From contig CANRTU010000003.1 in NCBI GenBank assembly GCA_947642745.1, positions 1 to 64,000 of the forward strand: a DNA stretch of 64,000 bases, read 5' to 3'. The notes under the pieces are model-generated. The model saw nothing but the letters and a program-made list of their open reading frames with translations. It had not been told where the DNA came from and did not search any database. The DNA comes from an uncultured Eubacterium sp. (GTDB taxonomy: Bacteria; Bacillota; Clostridia; Lachnospirales; Lachnospiraceae). Position 1 is the stretch's first letter, and every line of letters begins with the position of its first letter. Of this stretch, positions 45,931 to 53,792 are shown in pieces. The translations under genes were made by a program, and so were the position numbers.

Positions 45931-46956
45931 TCATTCCATCTCCCTGAAGGTACCGGCCATTCCTCCCACAAGGCTCCACTGGCGCCGCATATAGGATTTC
46001 AGATTTTCCGTGCTTTGCCGGTAAATCTCACGAGCCATTTGCGGATTATCAAAATGCTCCATAATCGCACAGGCGGCGCAGTACCCACTCTCCATTCCGG
46101 CAGATATGCCCTCGCCCATAGGGTTCAGAAATCCTGCGACCTCCCCGGCGAAAAGGATGCGTCCCACACCGTAATCCACACGGCATCCCGGACGGATATG
46201 CGGCATCAGCCACTTTTCTTCTTTCGTCTGCCTGTCAATCCGCAGGTGATGGTTTACTTTCATGTAAGAAATAAAACGTTTATAATAATATCTGGTTTTA
46301 TCCATATCCTTTACGGACACTCCAAGCACCAACAGGTCATCCTTCACGTTAAACCACGCATCATATTCCGAAAGTTCCGGCTGCAGGTACGCGTAAAAGT
46401 AATGTGGATCTAAGTCCATGCTACCCTCGTTAAAGGTCTGGTATGTTGTTATGTATCCGGGAACCTCCCCGGTAATCTTCCGTCTCAATGTTCCGACAAC
46501 ACCCTCACAGTCCAGGACATACCTTGCGCTTTCCGTATAATTATTTTCCTCATGCAGGCTGACCTCCACAAAACCCTCCCTTTCCGTACAGGAAAGAGCC
46601 GCCACGCCATCCCTGACCTCTGCGCCGCTCTCCTTTACCTTTTTAGCAAGCCATCCGTCAAAATGGCTGCGCCATACATTCAGCCCCTCCTGCTCAAAGC
46701 GGTATTCCCTGCCTGAATCATTTGTAAAGATCATGCCCCTGTTCTCTGTCGGGGTACACATGACTGATTCCGGCACACCCTCCCCGAAATAAGTCTTTAC
46801 AAGTTCCATTGATTTCTTTATCAGAACACCCGAACAGGATTTATACCTTGGCATTTTGAATTTCTCTACCAGAAGAACCCTGTATCCCTTTTCTGCCAGG
46901 ACCTTAGATGCCGTGCATCCTGCAGGCCCCGCCCCGGCCACTATCACATCATACAT
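45931..46956 (-). CDS. FAD-dependent oxidoreductase, geranylgeranyl-reductase family
   Basis: 341 residues, complete. The FAD Rossmann motif VAGAGPAGCTASKVLAEKG is at residues 6-24, followed by LLVEK and the PRYKSCSGVL segment typical of the GGR family. The second FAD motif is ILFAGEVAGFLNPMGEGISAG near 285-305 (GD/GEAAG-like). Family members reduce isoprenoid double bonds or hydroxylate aromatic rings. The substrate is not evident and no isoprenoid gene is nearby. It is the only intact gene in a graveyard. A TATAAT-like -10 lies near 47033-47038. Confidence 0.88.
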   Translation of the reverse strand: MYDVIVAGAGPAGCTASKVLAEKGYRVLLVEKFKMPRYKSCSGVLIKKSMELVKTYFGEGVPESVMCTPTENRGMIFTNDSGREYRFEQEGLNVWRSHFDGWLAKKVKESGAEVRDGVAALSCTEREGFVEVSLHEENNYTESARYVLDCEGVVGTLRRKITGEVPGYITTYQTFNEGSMDLDPHYFYAYLQPELSEYDAWFNVKDDLLVLGVSVKDMDKTRYYYKRFISYMKVNHHLRIDRQTKEEKWLMPHIRPGCRVDYGVGRILFAGEVAGFLNPMGEGISAGMESGYCAACAIMEHFDNPQMAREIYRQSTENLKSYMRRQWSLVGGMAGTFREME

Positions 46957-47039
46957 CCGTCTGTCACCCTTTCCGCCGTTTCCTATTACTTCGGCAGAAT
47001 ACCGTTCCGTCTAAAGCAAAAGTATCCATGAAATTATAT

Positions 47040-47168
47040 CATAGAAATTTTCTGTTTTTCTAAGTTCCATGTCATGTCCGTTCTCTTTTGCGTCTTCCAC
47101 AAAGGCATCCACCAAAGCCGCCGTTTTCCCCTTTAGGCGGGGCTTCCGTTTAACACTAAAATCTTCAT
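47040..47168 (-). pseudogene. Flavodoxin-like NADPH oxidoreductase, N-terminal remnant
   Basis: Starting at the ATG at 47168 the frame reads MKILVLNGSP and hits a stop; one frame over it continues RLKGKTAALVDAFVEDAKEN. A one-base deletion explains this. The pieces match the N-terminus of FMN-dependent reductases (NGSPRxxGKT phosphate loop). The ATG overlaps the stop of the fragment before it, so the original arrangement was two tandem reductases. Confidence 0.65.
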
Positions 47169-47437
47169 GCCTGCCTCCCCATCTCACGAGCCTTTTCCAG
47201 AACGCTATGTTCCTTTATTGTTTCCGGAGCACCCGCACCGCCTGCAAAAATACAGCCCGCAAGACATGCCCTTTCAAAGCAGGCTGTGAATCCTTCCAGT
47301 CCTTTCCTTGCTCCGTCTATGGCATGCTCATCCTCATCTGCTGCCGTTGCCAGAAGATACACATCCCGATATGTATAATCTGCCGTATATAAAGGGTTTG
47401 CCCAGCGGGGCAAGCTCCAATAAGGAAGATACCCCAA
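47165..47437 (-). pseudogene. Flavodoxin-like NADPH oxidoreductase, C-terminal remnant
   Basis: 90 residues. PLYTADYTYRDVYLLATAADED, then EGFTACFERACLAGCIFAGGAG and the closing VLEKAREMG are the C-terminal half of the same FMN-reductase family. The phosphate loop and flavin-binding half are missing, so it is not functional. A GGGAGG site for the next gene overlaps its end. Confidence 0.6.
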
Positions 47438-47479
47438 AGCCTTACATTTAAATATAATTCTTCTTGTGTTGTAACAGTA

Positions 47480-47680
47480 TAACCTATGGCTATGCTGTTC
47501 TTCCGTTTATATTATTCTCATAGATTTTCTGAATAAGGAGGTCAATCTCGCTTATACGTTTTTTTGTTACCGTAAGTTCTTTGCGCTTTCGGGAATGCTC
47601 CTTTTTCTTTTCTTCGCCAAATGCCGCCATCTGCTTTCTGGCAAAGTCTTTTTCAAAGCTATGCACATACCAGAATACTG
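47480..47680 (-). pseudogene. Serine recombinase fragment
   Basis: In one minus frame the sequence reads KDFARKQMAAFGEEKKKEHS, then ELTVTKKRISEIDLLIQKIY and ENNINGRT. This is the linker region of large serine recombinases of the TnpX/DUF4368 type. The catalytic domain and C-terminus are missing. It is joined without a gap to a relaxase fragment upstream. Confidence 0.5.
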
Positions 47681-47689
47681 GTATTTATC

Positions 47690-48020
47690 GCCCCACATTT
47701 CCCTTGCTAATTTCAGTCCGATTTCGTGGCACTGTTCGGGCGTTACCTCGTCTGGCTTGAGCTTTGGTAGCCGTGCCATGCGATATACCCGCCTGTCTTT
47801 TGGTACTGTTTCTTTGTCAAAATCATCTGCTGTAATGCTGTTTCTTTCAGACAATTGATTGCGGAAACATACTCGCCCTCATTTGTTTTTAACGGATTTT
47901 TCACATAGGAGAACACGTCAAAAAAATCCTGCATATCTTGATTCGGCACGGTCTTTTCTGGGTTTTCTATATAGTCAATCACGTCTTTTATGCTCCCTTT
48001 GACATGCCACAGGCTCGTTA
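47690..48020 (-). pseudogene. Mobilisation relaxase (Rlx/MobP type), frameshifted and truncated
   Basis: VTSLWHVKGSIKDVIDYIEN with PEKT and LQQMILTKKQYQKTGGYIAW are the familiar N-terminus of conjugative relaxases. After WHGYQS one base is missing (about 47760) and the family sequence resumes one frame over: KPDEVTPEQCHEIGLKLARE and MWGDKYQ. It then ends against the recombinase fragment before the HxH metal site. It is a relic of an integrative element. Confidence 0.7.
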
Positions 48021-48203
48021 CCGCCAGGCTGTCCACCCATCCCCGATATGATATATGTAAATGGAAATTGCTATTTGCAGGCAATATAAATCCCTCCAAA
48101 CTCCAAAAAGCGAAGTCGGAGGGGGGCAGGGTATGACGAAGCAGCCCACCCGAACATCGTTTTTTATTTGGCGGGTTATCGTTTTTGGAATACTTGCAGC
48201 TGG

Positions 48204-48389
48204 TTAATCTGACAGTTCTGTAACTGATTCTATACAGCCGTCTTTGATCATGATAATCTCATCTGCCTGTGCTGCAAGATACTTGCTGCGCGTTACTACA
48301 ATGACACACTTTCCAAGCTCATGCGCCGTTCTTTTCAGCAATTCAATAATTTCCCCTGCTGTGTTTTCATCAAGATTGCCTGTGGGCAA
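48204..48389 (-). pseudogene. ABC transporter ATPase fragment (C-terminal end)
   Basis: PTGNLDENTAGEIIELLKRT begins right after the Walker B position and continues through VIVVTRSKYLAAQADEIIMI to the gene end. The usual switch His is Arg here (VTR for VTH). The N-terminal part is missing at about 48389. Together with 45832-45906 on the other strand, it suggests one exporter gene broken by insertion, inversion and loss. Confidence 0.6.
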
Positions 48390-48410
48390 TGTACAGTTAG
48401 TACAACATAC

Positions 48411-48450
48411 GGAACCCCGGAAGACTGCTGCCCTCCGGGGTCCTTTTTTT
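48411..48450 (+). terminator. Strong plus-strand terminator at the prophage border
   Basis: GGAACCCCGG pairs with CCGGGGTCC across a 14-base loop, followed by seven T at 48444-48450. No plus-strand gene precedes it, so it may insulate the prophage edge or belong to a lost gene. Confidence 0.6.
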
Positions 48451-48464
48451 CTCTCCTGCTTCCG

Positions 48465-48680
48465 TCACATCAGCCCGCCATCTTCCGTCTGATACACTCT
48501 TTCGATAGAAAGATACTGGCAGGCGCAGTCCTGCGAACAAAAAATATTGTCACTTCCGTCCATTTCCCGAAAATACTTTGCCTGTATAAAATTATCCCTG
48601 CACATGACAAAACCATCTTTTACCGGGTCAATCTCTTTTCCGTACTGTGCGCAGACTCTCCCCGTTTTTTTAATCTCCAT
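48465..48680 (-). CDS. Small Cys-rich (zinc-ribbon-like) phage protein
   Basis: 71 residues from the ATG at 48680, with GGAGGGG upstream. Cysteines occur as RVCAQYGKEIDP, GFVMCRDNF and IFCSQDCACQYL, which could bind one zinc. Function is not known. It overlaps the end of the ribbon-helix-helix gene by 11 bases, so both are one transcript. Confidence 0.65.
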   Translation of the reverse strand: MEIKKTGRVCAQYGKEIDPVKDGFVMCRDNFIQAKYFREMDGSDNIFCSQDCACQYLSIERVYQTEDGGLM

Positions 48681-48942
48681 CAAGCAACCCCTCCCCCGTG
48701 TCCCTCTTGTATGCTTCTTTCACTGCTGCAAGTATATACTCATTGCGTGACATACCCTGTTTTTTCGCCACCGCTTCAATCTTTGCTTTTGCCCCTTTCG
48801 GCAGAATCATTTCAGCCCGGTCATAATGCTTACGTGTGTATTCATTTTTCGCTTTTGTTGCTGCCGGTCCCCGTGGAACCGTCCACTTTTTCTTTTCTTC
48901 CTCTGCCGCCTGCTCCTGCCTGCTTTCCTCCGTGTTCCCCAT
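48670..48942 (-). CDS. Ribbon-helix-helix (Arc/CopG-like) regulator
   Basis: 90 residues if started at MGNTEESRQEQ (48942, AGGAGG 11 bases upstream); an ATG at 48951 is too close to the site. The N-terminal 35 residues are charged. The end reads RAEMILPKGAKAKIEAVAKKQGMSRNEYILAAVKEAYK, the beta strand plus two helices of an Arc-type repressor. It probably binds the palindromic sites between this gene and the divergent one, repressing both directions. Confidence 0.8.
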   Translation of the reverse strand: MGNTEESRQEQAAEEEKKKWTVPRGPAATKAKNEYTRKHYDRAEMILPKGAKAKIEAVAKKQGMSRNEYILAAVKEAYKRDTGEGLLDGD

Positions 48943-48977
48943 ATCTGGCATGACCTCCTTTTTCCATGATACACACA

Positions 48978-49083
48978 TTATAGCATATCTTTCAATAATA
49001 CGTAAGTATACAAATTATACAAATATACTTACGTAAGCTTGTGCATTCTGCCTATTGCCATTATACCTACGTAAGTATATAAT
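48978..49083. promoter_or_regulatory. Divergent promoters with ACGTAAGTATA operators
   Basis: Rightward promoter: TTGCCA (49055-49060), 17-base spacer, TATAAT (49078-49083). ACGTAAGTATA occurs at 49000-49010 and 49069-49079, and inverted (TATACTTACGT) at 49024-49034. The first and inverted copies make a palindrome, and the third lies inside the rightward promoter spacer. A leftward -10 (TATAAT on the minus strand, 48978-48983) sits before the regulator gene. The pattern suggests autoregulated switching by the ribbon-helix-helix protein. Confidence 0.75.
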
Positions 49084-49131
49084 AAAGGCAGTTAAAGAAA
49101 ACGCCACATCAAAGAAAGTGAGGAAACATAC

Positions 49132-49395
49132 ATGCAGATTGCTAATAATTTTAATGAATTTATCGACAAGGTATCGGAAGCGGAAAGACAAGTTTTGAAC
49201 TCTCCTGCCGGGCAAGAATTGACACAAAAACTTCTTGAAATGAAGCTGAAACAAAACCCTAACATGACCCCGGAAGAATGGAAAGACACAAAATCACAGT
49301 TCATGACTTTCATGTTTGCAGTGTTCGTGAAAGAAGTCCCGGAAGCAATGCAGGAATTAGGCTCCCATTTATGGCATGAATTAAACGCACAATAA
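49132..49395 (+). CDS. Small phage protein, function unknown
   Basis: 87 residues, helical and moderately charged, starting MQIANNFNEFIDKVSEAERQ. The stretch MTPEEWKDTKSQFMTFMFAVF suggests a helical bundle, and there is no catalytic motif. The ribosome binding site (AAAGTGAGGAAA) is copied almost exactly before the next gene. It is the first gene of the rightward operon under the operator described above. Confidence 0.7.
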   Translation: MQIANNFNEFIDKVSEAERQVLNSPAGQELTQKLLEMKLKQNPNMTPEEWKDTKSQFMTFMFAVFVKEVPEAMQELGSHLWHELNAQ

Positions 49396-49452
49396 CAAAA
49401 CCACCGGGGCGGCACTGCTGCCCCGCCCATCAAAGAAAGTGAGGAAATAAAC

Positions 49453-49764
49453 ATGGCTTATGAAGTAGTTGCCTGCAAAAAATGCGGCGGGTCTGGCAAA
49501 TTCCAATACCGTTCCGGCGTTGTCGGTCACTGTTACCCCTGCAACGGCTCCGGCAAGCTGAAACGCTACGCCCACAAGTCCTTTGCAATCAGCATAAATG
49601 ATGAAGCCGGGAACCCGTTCTGCTGGCTCAATGTCACCGCAAGAAGTGAAGCGGAAGCAAGGCGCAAGGCTCGCAAAATCGGTGAAAACGGCTGCTACAA
49701 AGATAGGCTTGACACTATCGTTGCAGTTGAAAGCGGCATTGAATACACATACAAGCCCTTATAG
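49453..49764 (+). CDS. Small protein with DnaJ-type zinc finger
   Basis: 103 residues. CKKCGGSGKF and CYPCNGSGKL are the CxxCxGxG pairs of a DnaJ-like zinc finger (residues 7-37), which would bind one zinc. The remainder (FAISINDEAGNPFCWLNVTA and RSEAEARRKARKIG) looks like an AP2/Arc-associated alpha-beta domain that I cannot name. No J domain is present, so it is not a chaperone of the DnaJ kind. It is second in the rightward prophage unit and ends at a convergent terminator. Confidence 0.75.
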   Translation: MAYEVVACKKCGGSGKFQYRSGVVGHCYPCNGSGKLKRYAHKSFAISINDEAGNPFCWLNVTARSEAEARRKARKIGENGCYKDRLDTIVAVESGIEYTYKPL

Positions 49765-49779
49765 CCCCATACACGCAAA

Positions 49780-49818
49780 AAAGACACGCAAGCTATAAAT
49801 ATATGCCTGCGTGTCTTT
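49780..49818. terminator. Bidirectional terminator between convergent operons
   Basis: AAAGACACGCA and TGCGTGTCTTT form an 11-bp stem with a 17-base loop. A-rich sequence on one side and T-rich on the other let it work in both directions, ending the rightward unit and the lysis operon. Confidence 0.8.
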
Positions 49819-49853
49819 CTTTCAATTTTGGGCTATTCTGTGCGCCGTGGCGG

Positions 49854-50429
49854 TCATCCCCCGCCGCCGTCTTCAATCACAATTTTTTCCACGTTCCGTT
49901 CTGCCGCTTCCGCTTCCTCTGCCGATATGGTCCCAACCTTTTCCCCGTCTTCATTGTACACATTTACACTTCCGTCCGGGTTGTCTTCCAGTGCGCCGTC
50001 CGGGACATTGTTTGTTGCAACTGCTGTTGTCCCTGCATATCCTGTATAGATATTTACCGTGGAACCTTTTGCCGCTGCCCTCTGCCCTACTTTGTAATAT
50101 GTCGCATTGCCTGTTTCCGCTTCCTTTTCCCCGGCTTTCATAGCGTTGTATGCAGACTGGGCTATTGCCTTTAGCTGGTCTTCCGTCACATCAAGCCCGG
50201 CTTCGTCCGCAATCTCTTTCAGCTTCTCCACGACTGCCGCCATTTTTTCTTCCCCGGTCTGCTTCTTCATAAACTCTTTTGCCCATACAACAAACTGCGC
50301 CGCCCACTGCGAAAGCATATTCAGCTTATCGGTCACGGTCTTTGGCACTTTCGGGAAAACGTATTTCCCCACTACAAAAGCCACAACCGCAATGCCTAAC
50401 TGTACCGCCAATAAAGTAATGTCATTCAT
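49854..50429 (-). CDS. Phage holin, LLH-type
   Basis: 191 residues. One membrane segment at the N-terminus (LLAVQLGIAVVAFVVGKYVF) precedes a helical domain, MLSQWAAQFVVWAKEFMKKQ to LKAIAQSAYNAMKAGE, which matches the LLH holin pattern. The last 80 residues are an acidic extension with Ala-Glu repeats not typical of the family. Holins make pores that release the endolysin encoded 200 bases upstream. It is the last gene of the minus-strand tail/lysis run. Confidence 0.65.
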   Translation of the reverse strand: MNDITLLAVQLGIAVVAFVVGKYVFPKVPKTVTDKLNMLSQWAAQFVVWAKEFMKKQTGEEKMAAVVEKLKEIADEAGLDVTEDQLKAIAQSAYNAMKAGEKEAETGNATYYKVGQRAAAKGSTVNIYTGYAGTTAVATNNVPDGALEDNPDGSVNVYNEDGEKVGTISAEEAEAAERNVEKIVIEDGGGG

Positions 50430-50447
50430 CTTCTTTTATCCTCCCTC

Positions 50448-50615
50448 TTATTCTTCCGGCACGACAACCACGGAAATAACGCTGTCCATATTGTAAATTC
50501 CTATCCACTGATTATCTTTTACGATAATGAAGCACTTTCCGTCATACTTGTAGTCGTCATATTCTTTCTTTGTCCACTCGGTTTTTTCTCCGTTTTTGAA
50601 TGTAATTCTAATCAT
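50448..50615 (-). CDS. Small protein between endolysin and holin genes
   Basis: 55 residues: MIRITFKNGEKTEWTKKEYD followed by a beta-rich tail ending VVVVPEE. AGGGAGG lies 8 bases upstream. No known motif; the fold is predicted as an all-beta sheet with acidic surface. Its position within the lysis cassette suggests a minor structural or lysis-timing role, which is only a guess. Confidence 0.7.
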   Translation of the reverse strand: MIRITFKNGEKTEWTKKEYDDYKYDGKCFIIVKDNQWIGIYNMDSVISVVVVPEE

Positions 50616-50631
50616 GTTCTTTTCCTCCCTC

Positions 50632-51513
50632 TTATTTTGTCGGCAGCTTCAAAACCTGCCCTTTATGAATTGTATTGTCTTTCAGCCCGTTCATGGTCTT
50701 AATTTCATTGTACCTTGAACCGTCCCCCAGCTCTTTGTCTGCAATCGCCCACAAGCTGTCACCCGCTTTCACGGTATATGTCTTTGTCCCGGTTCCCGGT
50801 ATCTTAATAACCTGCCCTACGCTGATTTTGTTAGGGTCTGCAATGCCGTTGTAGCTTGCCAGCTTTTGGTATGTAGTCCCGTACTTTGCGGCAATCTTTG
50901 AAAGCGTATCGCCTTTTTTCACTGTGTATGTCTGCTCTTTCGTGCCGGAAGCGGGCTTTCCTGCCGCACTGGAAGCTGGCTTGCTTGATGTGCCGGAAGC
51001 TGCCTTTCCTGCTTTCTTTGCATAGTCAGGCAGACAATATCCCCTGATAAACTTACCGTCTACCTGCAGTTTCCTGTATGAAACGCTGTCATTTTTGTTG
51101 CCCTCAATGATTGTCATTTCATCACCGTTTACGGCTGTAACAATACCTACGTGTTCCGGGTAGCCCGTGCAATCGCCTTTCCCGTTATCGTCCCAGTCAT
51201 ACATGATAACATCACCTTCCGCTGGTCTGTATGCGTCATTCTCTTTCCAGCGTCCTAACTTCTTGTAAAGCTCAATCATTGCGCCACAGCCGCACTCTAT
51301 CGGCATAATGTCCGTAATGCCGCACTTGATAGCCACAAAGGAAACAAATGTTGCACACCATGAATCTGTATACTTTACCAGATAGCCCCTTGCAAGCGGC
51401 TTGTGTGCGTTGTAGCCGTCAATAATCTTCCTGTGGCTCCCGTCAGATTCTTTGCAGCCTAAATACGCCTGCGCCGTCTTCACCACTTTTCCCCTTAACT
51501 CTTTTTCTGTCAT
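50632..51513 (-). CDS. Endolysin: CHAP amidase/peptidase with two LysM domains
   Basis: 293 residues. The CHAP-like domain (1-165) has the catalytic Cys in [11 protein letters not shown] (about residue 53) and the His in [11 protein letters not shown] (about 121). A Ser/Ala/Gly/Lys-rich linker ([18 protein letters not shown]) leads to two LysM repeats: [20 protein letters not shown] and [19 protein letters not shown]. It would bind and cut peptidoglycan at lysis. A start at 51513 is supported by GGAGG upstream. It lies between membrane-protein genes of the lysis cassette. Confidence 0.93.
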   Translation of the reverse strand: MTEKELRGKVVKTAQAYLGCKESDGSHRKIIDGYNAHKPLARGYLVKYTDSWCATFVSFVAIKCGITDIMPIECGCGAMIELYKKLGRWKENDAYRPAEGDVIMYDWDDNGKGDCTGYPEHVGIVTAVNGDEMTIIEGNKNDSVSYRKLQVDGKFIRGYCLPDYAKKAGKAASGTSSKPASSAAGKPASGTKEQTYTVKKGDTLSKIAAKYGTTYQKLASYNGIADPNKISVGQVIKIPGTGTKTYTVKAGDSLWAIADKELGDGSRYNEIKTMNGLKDNTIHKGQVLKLPTK

Positions 51514-51585
51514 ATCTGTATTACCTCCTGTTTTGATTTTTGTATAATAAAAGGCTGCGGCGATCCCGCAACCTCTTATTTTTTG

Positions 51586-51969
51586 TTATTGTGAAGCCAT
51601 GCCGGAAAAGTCAGACAGTGACGCTTCCATTTCCGGGTTGCCCTGCTTTATCTTTTCCAGATTTTCAGCTTTCGACTTCCAGCAGTAGAACGCCACTGCA
51701 AATACCGCAACGCTTCCGACAAACGCCAGCAGGGTTGAAAGCTGGTATATGTCTTTCATCAGCACCACCCACACCGCAACCGCAAAAGCTATATAGTATG
51801 TAGCCATCACCGAAAAGACAATGATTTTTGTAGCCTGCGGTTTCTTCTCCGGGTGTTCCCTGATTTCACGCTTTCTTCTTCGCCTTGCCGCCGCAACTGC
51901 TCGTATATTCAGCAGAAAAATCAGGGCAAGCGCACATATAAAGCCCAGTATGAAACATAAAATTTTCAT
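51586..51969 (-). CDS. Phage membrane protein, three membrane segments
   Basis: 127 residues from MKILCFILGFICALALIFLL; a GGAGG and a GGGG site lie upstream, and a longer frame to 52071 is not supported. Segments lie near 2-20, 50-70 and 78-96, with an Arg-rich cytoplasmic loop RRRRKREIREHPEKK between the first two. It might be a second holin or anti-holin. The end, EASLSDFSGMASQ, is soluble. Confidence 0.65.
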   Translation of the reverse strand: MKILCFILGFICALALIFLLNIRAVAAARRRRKREIREHPEKKPQATKIIVFSVMATYYIAFAVAVWVVLMKDIYQLSTLLAFVGSVAVFAVAFYCWKSKAENLEKIKQGNPEMEASLSDFSGMASQ

Positions 51970-51983
51970 TTCCCCTAAACCTC

Positions 51984-52247
51984 CTATACTCCGATACCCA
52001 GCCGCAGGAACGCAATTCCAATTCCTATTACCCCGGTAATGATTGCCGCAATCACTGTTCTTTTCAGCCACGTTGCTTCTGCCTGCTGCTGCTTGATTTC
52101 AGCCTGCGTGTCTTTCAGCTCGTTTTCAAGCAGCAGTATTCTTCTTTCATTCTCGTATGTCTTGGCTTTTACGTCACCGTAACTGTCCATCTTGATTTCG
52201 ATTGTCTTCAACCTGTCCAGCACTTCCCTCTCGAAAGTTTGTTCCAT
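51984..52247 (-). CDS. XhlA-like phage protein (coiled coil plus membrane anchor)
   Basis: 87 residues. A coiled coil (EREVLDRLKTIEIKM to ELKDTQAEIKQQQAEATWLKR) is followed by one membrane segment, TVIAAIITGVIGIGIAFL. This is the XhlA layout, a membrane-associated lysis helper in PBSX-like phages. It overlaps the reverse-transcriptase gene end by 74 bases, which ties the lysis genes to the DGR transcript. Confidence 0.78.
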   Translation of the reverse strand: MEQTFEREVLDRLKTIEIKMDSYGDVKAKTYENERRILLLENELKDTQAEIKQQQAEATWLKRTVIAAIITGVIGIGIAFLRLGIGV

Positions 52248-53400
52248 TCCCCAGCACCTCCTTTTTATACATTTCGTTCAAGCTCTGCCGCAAACCGTAA
52301 CTGTCAAAATGCTGCAATATTCCCCGGTATGAAGCAACGCTCCTGTCAAGCGTTTCTTTGTCAATCTCTCCCACCGTATAGGCATGGAACATATATTGCA
52401 GCCGCCTTTTCAGCTTCTTTGCGGTCTTCTTGCGCAGTTTCCTGTGCGTTGACCATACCCGGAACCCCACAAACTCAATCCCCATGCTTGCAGGGCGTAT
52501 GCAGGTTTTGTTGTTTAGCTGCAAATTCAGCCTTTCGCCTATAAACGCCACTATTTTCCGCTTGACTTCCTCCAGATACTTTTTATCATGGTGAAGTATT
52601 ATGATGTCGTCCATGTACCTGATATAAAAATGGATTTTCAGCTTGTGCTTGCAATACTGGTCAAGCTCATTCAGATACAAGTTTGCAAACATCTGTGAAG
52701 TCAGGTTCCCAATAGGCAAGCCAACATCATCAAGCATTTTGTCAAAAGCCACGTCCCCTACATCAGCACCCAGCGGCAATCCGAACTTTGTATCTTCACA
52801 GTCAATGATTTTCGCCAGCAGGTCTAAAAGCGGCGGGTCATCAATCAGCCGTGCAAGTATGCCTTTCAGCTTTTCATGGTCAATCCTGTAAAAATACTTT
52901 GCAATGTCCAGTTTCAGGTAATAATACCGCTTCGGCTTCCTGTCCGTCTGGCACAGCCAGCTTTGCAGGCGGTCTATTGCGGCGTGCGTCCCTTTCCCCT
53001 GCCTGCAAGCATAGCTGTCATATATGAACCGCTTTTCTATTAACGGGTTTAGCTGCCTGTATATTGCGTGCTGTGCAACCCTGTCTTTGAAAATCAGTGA
53101 CATAATAAGCCGCTTTTTAGGCTCATACACGTAAAAAATATTGTACCTGCCTACCTCATACATTCCCCATATAAATTCATTCTGCAAAATTATCAGGTTG
53201 TCTTCTAATCGGTCCGTATACTCCATTACGTCCTGCCTGTACCTTTTGCATTTTATAGCCGCCTTGTATGCGTAAAACAGATTTTCAAAATCGTATATCT
53301 TAGGGAAAAGCCCCTTGATTTTCTTCAATGCTTCTTCCCTCCTGTCATTAAAAATGCGCCGTGCAAATCTACTCTGGTACTGCCATTTCAAACGTGACAT
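52174..53400 (-). CDS. DGR reverse transcriptase
   Basis: 408 residues. RT motifs: MSLIFKDRVAQHAIY, KLDIAKYFYRIDH (metal-binding Asp 165), GLPIGNLTSQMFANLYLNEL (227-246, with the IGN..SQ form typical of DGR enzymes), and RYMDDIIIL (YMDD 262-265). A thumb region follows up to about 370. There is no maturase, endonuclease or integrase domain, so it is not a group II intron or retron RT. It would copy the TR RNA and misincorporate at adenines. It lies directly downstream of the template repeat on the same strand. Confidence 0.96.
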   Translation of the reverse strand: MSRLKWQYQSRFARRIFNDRREEALKKIKGLFPKIYDFENLFYAYKAAIKCKRYRQDVMEYTDRLEDNLIILQNEFIWGMYEVGRYNIFYVYEPKKRLIMSLIFKDRVAQHAIYRQLNPLIEKRFIYDSYACRQGKGTHAAIDRLQSWLCQTDRKPKRYYYLKLDIAKYFYRIDHEKLKGILARLIDDPPLLDLLAKIIDCEDTKFGLPLGADVGDVAFDKMLDDVGLPIGNLTSQMFANLYLNELDQYCKHKLKIHFYIRYMDDIIILHHDKKYLEEVKRKIVAFIGERLNLQLNNKTCIRPASMGIEFVGFRVWSTHRKLRKKTAKKLKRRLQYMFHAYTVGEIDKETLDRSVASYRGILQHFDSYGLRQSLNEMYKKEVLGNGTNFREGSAGQVEDNRNQDGQLR

Positions 53401-53620
53401 ATAACATTCAGCTTTTCAGCCGACTTTCACCGTGTAAGGCAAAATCAGGAATATGTCTTACATTCCCGGACGCAGACACGGTTACTAACTGTCTTCACGG
53501 CAATTCAATCTTTTTCCTACGGTTCCCGGTCTGGTCCCCTTTGGAACGGAAAACAACCCCTTTAACCCATACGCACGGGACACGCTCACTTGTGAACGTG
53601 ACTTTCTGGCAATAGGGGTG
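53401..53620 (-). ncRNA. DGR spacer RNA between template repeat and RT gene
   Basis: This 220-base stretch follows the template repeat on the coding strand and precedes the RT start. In characterised DGRs the RNA just past TR is needed for cDNA priming and binding of the RT/Avd complex. Stems are visible (for example CACG...CGTG near 53581-53600). No protein frame is supported. Confidence 0.55.
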
Positions 53621-53730
53621 AAGCGGAACGGAACGCCACATTGTTGTTGCTGTTAGAACGGGGGTTGTTCAAGTTCAACGCCGCAACGCCACCGTTGGAA
53701 GTGTTGTTGAAACTCGAACCCCGGATAAGC
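53621..53730 (-). repeat. DGR template repeat (TR)
   Basis: A 110-bp copy of the end of the target gene, located between avd and the RT gene. Read on the minus strand it carries ten Asn codons (AAC/AAT), four runs of the kind AACAAC or AGCAAC, and no stop in the VR frame. It differs from VR only where it has adenine. AAC is the codon best suited to adenine mutagenesis because it can give many residues but no stop. The 3' boundary is sharp at GCTT. Confidence 0.96.
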
Positions 53731-53769
53731 ACGGCAAGTCCTCTATAACGGTTGTTTCCCAAATTATGT

Positions 53770-53792
53770 AAAAAGCAGGCTTTTCACCTGCT
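53770..53792 (-). terminator. Terminator-like hairpin between avd and TR
   Basis: On the minus strand AGCAGG pairs with CCTGCT across a 7-base loop and is followed by TTTTT. It starts at the avd stop codon and ends 40 bases before TR. It could lower transcription into TR, or mark the 5' end region of a separate TR RNA. Confidence 0.5.

Noticed and set aside
52174-53400. Reverse transcriptase as part of a group II intron or retron
   Set aside because: No maturase domain, no intron ends and no msr/msd structure; the IGN..SQ motif, Avd gene and TR/VR pair point to a DGR.
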